Assembly (NCBI GenBank): GCA_023392475.1 | Contig: JAEVZA010000439.1 | Coordinates: 1-9,549, forward strand | Reading direction: 5' to 3' | DNA length: 9,549 nt | Origin: Actinomycetes bacterium | GTDB taxonomy: Bacteria > Actinomycetota > Acidimicrobiia > Acidimicrobiales > Microtrichaceae | Shown: positions 6,914-9,549 of the stretch, piece after piece | Position numbering within the stretch: the first letter of the stretch is position 1 | Layout: each line of letters starts with the position of its first letter | Notes under the pieces: model-generated | Seen by the model: the letters and a program-made list of their open reading frames with translations, nothing else | Database searches by the model: none | Told to the model about the DNA's origin: nothing | Made by a program: the position numbers and the translations under genes

Positions 6914-6935
6914 GAACCCCCCTGCGACCGGCGGG

Positions 6936-6964
6936 AGCCTACCGGCGCGGTCCCGGGCGGTCGC
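6936..6964 (-). promoter_or_regulatory. Candidate promoter of the MFS gene
   Basis: On the minus strand, GCGACC (6964-6959) lies 17 nt upstream of TAGGCT (6941-6936), which fits TAnnnT. Transcription would start about 15 nt before the GTG at 6913, leaving a short leader that contains the G-run. The -35 is a poor match, so this rests mainly on the -10 and the spacing. Confidence 0.35.
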
Positions 6965-7039
6965 GCGGCGCCCCGCACGCCGCCTCGCCCGTGCGCCGGG
7001 CTGCCCGGGCGCCGGGTGCGCGCGTGCGAGAGTGTGGGC

Positions 7040-8293
7040 GTGTCACAGCTCCAGGTGCGCCCGGGTGCGCCGCTGCACGGCGAGGTCACGATCAGCGGGG
7101 CGAAGAACTCGGCCCTCAAGCTGATGGCGGCGTGCGTGCTGGCGGAGGGCCGGTACGTGCTGCGCAACGTGCCCGACATCGCGGACGTCGACGTCATGGG
7201 CCGCCTCCTCGTCGCGATGGGCATGGAGGTGCGCCGGCGCGAGGACGGGGCGCTCGAGGTGATCCGCGGCACCGAGGTGGTGCCGGAGGCGCCGTACGAG
7301 CTGGTGGAGCAGATGCGGGCGTCGAGCGCGGTGCTCGGGCCGCTGCTCGCGGCGGTGGGCCAGGCGCGTGTCGCGCTGCCCGGGGGCGACGACTTCGGCT
7401 CCCGCCCGATCGACATGCACCTGTCGGGCCTCGAGGCGCTCGGCGCCACCTTCGAGCTGAGCCACGGGATGATCGAGGGGCGGGCCGGCCGGCTGGTCGG
7501 CACCGAGGTCGTGCTCGAGTACCCGAGCGTCGGCGCGACCGAGAACCTGCTCATGGCCGGCGTGCTGGCGTCGGGCCGGACGACGGTCACGAACGCGGCG
7601 CGTGAGCCCGAGATCGCGGACCTGGCGGCGTTCCTCAACCGGATGGGCGGCCGCATCCTGGGTGCGGGCAGCCCGACGATCCAGATCGACGGCGTCGAGG
7701 AGCTGCGGGCGGTCGAGCACGCCGTCATCCCCGACCGGGTCGAGGCGGCGACGTTCCTCGCCGCGCTGGCCGCCGCGGGCGGTGAGGTGTCGCTGCGCGG
7801 CGCCCGCGCCGACCACCTCGACCTGCTCGTGGAGAAGCTCGGCCGGATGGGCCTGCGGATCTCGCCGGAGACCGACGGGCTGTGGGCGATGGCGTCGGGC
7901 CGGCCCCGCCCCGTCGACGTGGCCACGCTGCCGTACCCGGGCCTCGCGACCGACTACCTGCCGCTCCTGGTGGCGGTGCAGTGCCTCGCCGACGGCACGA
8001 GCTACGCGACCGAGAACGTGTTCGCCGGCCGCTTCCGCTACGTCGGCGAGCTGGCCCGCATGGGCGCGCAGGTCCGCGTCGACGGCCACCACCTGGTCAT
8101 CGACGGCGTGCCCCGCCTCTCGGGGGCGCCGGTGCGGGCGGTCGACATCCGGGCCGGCGCGGCCATGGTCGTGGCCGGGCTCGCCGCCGACGGCGACACC
8201 ACCGTCCACGACGCCCACCACCTCGACCGCGGCTACGAGCACTTCGTGGACAAGCTGCGGGGGATCGGCGCGGACGTCACCCGATCGGCCTGA
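7040..8293 (+). CDS. murA: UDP-N-acetylglucosamine 1-carboxyvinyltransferase, Asp-type active site
   Basis: Transfers enolpyruvate from PEP to UDP-GlcNAc, the first committed step of peptidoglycan synthesis, in the cytosol. The 417-aa length matches MurA and the sequence spans both inverse alpha/beta domains. Key residues: K22-N23 in SGAKNSALK, R93 in QMRASS, the PEP-loop LPGGDDFGSRP (113-123) with R122, catalytic D305 in GLATDY, and R397 in DRGYE. The position of E. coli Cys115 is Asp117, as in mycobacterial and chlamydial MurA. That form is active but not alkylated by fosfomycin, so intrinsic resistance is predicted. The GTG at 7040 gives the standard N-terminus (SQLQVRPGAPLHGEVTISG). The frame is open for 1.7 kb upstream, but that stretch is antisense to the MFS gene. 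No Shine-Dalgarno; GAGAGT ends 6 nt before the start, suggesting a leaderless mRNA. AroA is excluded by the MurA-specific motifs. Confidence 0.97.
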   Translation: MSQLQVRPGAPLHGEVTISGAKNSALKLMAACVLAEGRYVLRNVPDIADVDVMGRLLVAMGMEVRRREDGALEVIRGTEVVPEAPYELVEQMRASSAVLGPLLAAVGQARVALPGGDDFGSRPIDMHLSGLEALGATFELSHGMIEGRAGRLVGTEVVLEYPSVGATENLLMAGVLASGRTTVTNAAREPEIADLAAFLNRMGGRILGAGSPTIQIDGVEELRAVEHAVIPDRVEAATFLAALAAAGGEVSLRGARADHLDLLVEKLGRMGLRISPETDGLWAMASGRPRPVDVATLPYPGLATDYLPLLVAVQCLADGTSYATENVFAGRFRYVGELARMGAQVRVDGHHLVIDGVPRLSGAPVRAVDIRAGAAMVVAGLAADGDTTVHDAHHLDRGYEHFVDKLRGIGADVTRSA

Positions 8294-8312
8294 GGCCGCG
8301 GGGCTCAGGCCG
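8286..8312 (+). terminator. Hairpin at the murA stop codon, candidate terminator
   Basis: CGGCCTGAG (8286-8294) and CTCAGGCCG (8304-8312) form a perfect 9-bp inverted repeat with a 9-nt loop. The murA TGA (8291-8293) lies inside the left arm. No T-run follows, so this is not a classic intrinsic terminator, but U-less hairpins are common at gene ends in high-GC actinobacteria. It could equally stabilise the murA 3' end. The nfu promoter that follows supports a transcription boundary here. Confidence 0.55.
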
Positions 8313-8348
8313 GACGGATGTCACGGAACACGCGGGCCGTCCGCCCTG

Positions 8349-8386
8349 TTGGGGCTGGTGGTCGGCACCCCTCTACGCTGGAGGGG
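8349..8386 (+). promoter_or_regulatory. Candidate nfu promoter (TTGGGG-N19-TACGCT) with dyad over the -10
   Basis: TTGGGG (8349-8354) lies 19 nt upstream of TACGCT (8374-8379), the same -35 hexamer and spacer length as at glpX. The -10 is flanked by a perfect inverted repeat, CCCCTC (8368-8373) and GAGGGG (8381-8386), with a 7-nt centre holding the whole -10 hexamer. A factor bound to this dyad would block the promoter. GGAG (8398-8401) lies 6 nt before the GTG start. The promoter is plausible; an operator function is speculative. Confidence 0.5.
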
Positions 8387-8407
8387 CCCGCGAGACCGGA
8401 GTGAGCA

Positions 8408-8668
8408 GTGCAGGAGCAGGTCGAAGAGGTCATCGAGATCATCCGTCCGGCCATCCAGGCCGACGGCGGTGACATCACGCTGCTCGAGGTCGACGAGCCG
8501 TCCGGCGTCGTCACCGTCGAGCTGTCGGGTGCCTGCGTCAGCTGCCCTGCCTCGACCGTCACCATGAAGGCGGGCATCGAGCGGATCATGAAGGACCGCG
8601 TGCCCGGGGTGACGGCCGTCGTCCAGCCCGACGAGGACGTCGAGCTGGGCACCGCGGTCTCGCTCTGA
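8408..8668 (+). CDS. Nfu-type iron-sulfur cluster scaffold/carrier protein (NifU C-terminal domain)
   Basis: 86-aa stand-alone Nfu domain that holds and delivers [4Fe-4S] clusters to apoproteins in the cytosol, typically as a dimer with one cluster bridged by two CxxC motifs. The N-terminal helix (EEVIEIIRPAIQADGGD, 6-22) and the loop SGACVSCPAST with Cys43 and Cys46 are the family signature, and the length is typical for a minimal Nfu. There is no A-type (HesB/IscA) or NifU N-terminal domain, and no suf or isc genes lie in the window. The GTG at 8408 has a clear GGAG Shine-Dalgarno 6 nt upstream and begins directly at the domain. The stop lies 14 nt before the preferred meaB start, so the two genes are probably co-transcribed. 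The association with meaB may be only positional. Confidence 0.95.
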   Translation: MQEQVEEVIEIIRPAIQADGGDITLLEVDEPSGVVTVELSGACVSCPASTVTMKAGIERIMKDRVPGVTAVVQPDEDVELGTAVSL

Positions 8669-8682
8669 GCCCGGGAGTGGCG

Positions 8683-9549
8683 GTGGGCGCTCCGCAGGAA
8701 CCCGGCGCGCTGCTCCGTGCCGCGCAGGGCCGTGACCGCGGCGCGCTGGCCCGCCTCCTGTCGATGGTGGAGCGGGGCGGCTCCGCTGCGCGGGACGTGG
8801 CGAAGGTGGCCTTCCCGCTCGCCGGCGAGGCGCACACGGTCGGGATCACCGGCGCCCCCGGGGCCGGGAAGTCGACGCTCACCAGCGCCCTCTGCGGGGT
8901 CGTGCGGGCGCGGGGCGGGGAGGTGGCCGTGCTGGCGATCGACCCGTCCTCGCCGTTCTCCGGCGGGGCGATCCTCGGCGACCGGGTGCGCATGGGCGAC
9001 CACGCGGTCGACGACGGCGTGTACATCCGGTCCATGGCCACCCGCGGGCACCTCGGAGGCCTGGCGCTGGCCACGCCCGAGGCCGTGCGGGTGCTCGACG
9101 CCGCGGGGTTCCGGTGGGTGCTCGTCGAGACCGTCGGCGTCGGCCAGGTCGAGGTCGAGGTGGCCGGCGCGGCGGACACGACGGTCGTCGTCGTGAACCC
9201 CGGCTGGGGGGACGCGGTGCAGGCGAACAAGGCCGGGCTCATGGAGATCGCCGACGTGTTCGTGATCAACAAGGCCGACCGCCCCGGGGCCGCCGACACG
9301 CGGCGGGACCTGGAGTCGATGCTCGCCCTCGACGGCCGGCGCACGCACCGCCCCGCGGTCGTGGAGGCGGTGGCCACGACCGGCGAGGGCATCGAGGACG
9401 TGGGGGCGGCGGTCGAGTCGCACCGCGAGCACCTCGTGTCGACCGGCGAGCTCGCGGCGCGGCGCGCGGCGCGCGCCGACGAGGAGCTGCGCGAGGTCGT
9501 GGCCGCCCGGCTGCGCGAGCGCGCCGACCGCCTGTGCGCGGGTCCGGCG
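8683..9549 (+). CDS. meaB: MeaB/ArgK-family GTPase, methylmalonyl-CoA mutase chaperone (3' end beyond the window)
   Basis: G3E-type P-loop GTPase that gates cofactor loading and protects adenosylcobalamin-dependent methylmalonyl-CoA mutase (or a related acyl-CoA mutase) from inactivation. 289 codons are visible and open at the right edge. Motifs: Walker A GAPGAGKST (57-65), DPSSPFSGGAILGDRVRM (87-104), SMATRGHLGGLALA (117-130), switch II ETVGVGQVEVEVAG (149-162), PGWGDAVQANKAG (173-185), and the guanine-specificity NKAD (196-199). The C-terminal dimerisation helices begin near residue 255 and are cut off. The old name ArgK (arginine transport kinase) is superseded. GTG 8683 is preferred because GGGAG (8673-8677) lies 5 nt upstream; GTG 8677 would add two residues. 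The gene follows nfu closely. A mutase subunit gene may lie downstream, but it is not visible here. Confidence 0.95.
   Translation, partial: MGAPQEPGALLRAAQGRDRGALARLLSMVERGGSAARDVAKVAFPLAGEAHTVGITGAPGAGKSTLTSALCGVVRARGGEVAVLAIDPSSPFSGGAILGDRVRMGDHAVDDGVYIRSMATRGHLGGLALATPEAVRVLDAAGFRWVLVETVGVGQVEVEVAGAADTTVVVVNPGWGDAVQANKAGLMEIADVFVINKADRPGAADTRRDLESMLALDGRRTHRPAVVEAVATTGEGIEDVGAAVESHREHLVSTGELAARRAARADEELREVVAARLRERADRLCAGPA

Noticed and set aside
6990..7012. GC-rich imperfect inverted repeat before murA
   Set aside because: The stem has a bulge and only a 3-nt loop, and such pairings are expected by chance in a segment of about 80% GC.
5333..7039. Open frame on the plus strand continuing upstream of murA for 569 codons
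   Set aside because: It is antisense to the MFS gene, and its translation is a low-complexity Arg/Glu/His/Pro-rich sequence typical of GC-rich shadow frames. MurA homology begins at the GTG at 7040.

Overview
The window is a GC-rich (roughly 70%), gene-dense chromosomal segment. The gene set is a class II fructose-bisphosphatase, a mycobacterial-type MurA with Asp in place of the catalytic Cys, a MeaB GTPase and a DrrAB-type exporter. Non-ATG starts are frequent, and several starts lack a Shine-Dalgarno. Together these point to an actinobacterium. The protein style, including a short Nfu protein and small acidic conserved proteins of unknown function, suggests the Acidimicrobiia, but that finer placement is my impression and not a computed result. 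I see no tRNA, rRNA, CRISPR array, insertion sequence, integrase or phage gene, and no composition break that would indicate recent transfer.

Layout. Left block, minus strand (1-3044): class II fructose-1,6-bisphosphatase (glpX), a ~200-nt gap, then an ABC exporter ATPase (DrrA-like) whose stop overlaps the start of its permease (DrrB-like), which runs off the left edge. Middle block, plus strand (about 3101-5379), divergent from glpX: an acidic protein with two copies of a ~50-residue alpha/beta repeat, a protein ending in an atypical J-domain with an HPD motif, and a small alpha/beta hydrolase of the KANL3/Tex30-like type. The hydrolase gene overlaps convergently, by 17 nt, with a minus-strand MFS transporter (5363-6913) that carries an unusual soluble N-terminal domain of about 115 residues. 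Right block, plus strand (7040-9549), divergent from the MFS gene: murA (peptidoglycan precursor synthesis), a hairpin at its stop codon, a Nfu-type Fe-S scaffold protein with its own promoter, and a MeaB/ArgK GTPase cut by the right edge.

How the genes work together. Most are housekeeping functions that are not obviously linked: gluconeogenesis, wall synthesis, Fe-S delivery, and cobalamin-dependent mutase maintenance. DrrA and DrrB should form one exporter. Nfu and MeaB are 8-14 nt apart and probably co-transcribed. The three middle genes are co-directional and close together but have no established common pathway. I did not find a convincing new defence or mobile system. The points most worth a second look are the Asp-type MurA (predicted fosfomycin insensitivity), the soluble domain fused to the MFS transporter, the duplicated-domain and J-domain proteins, a perfect dyad centred on the nfu -10 element, and signs of leaderless transcription at several genes.
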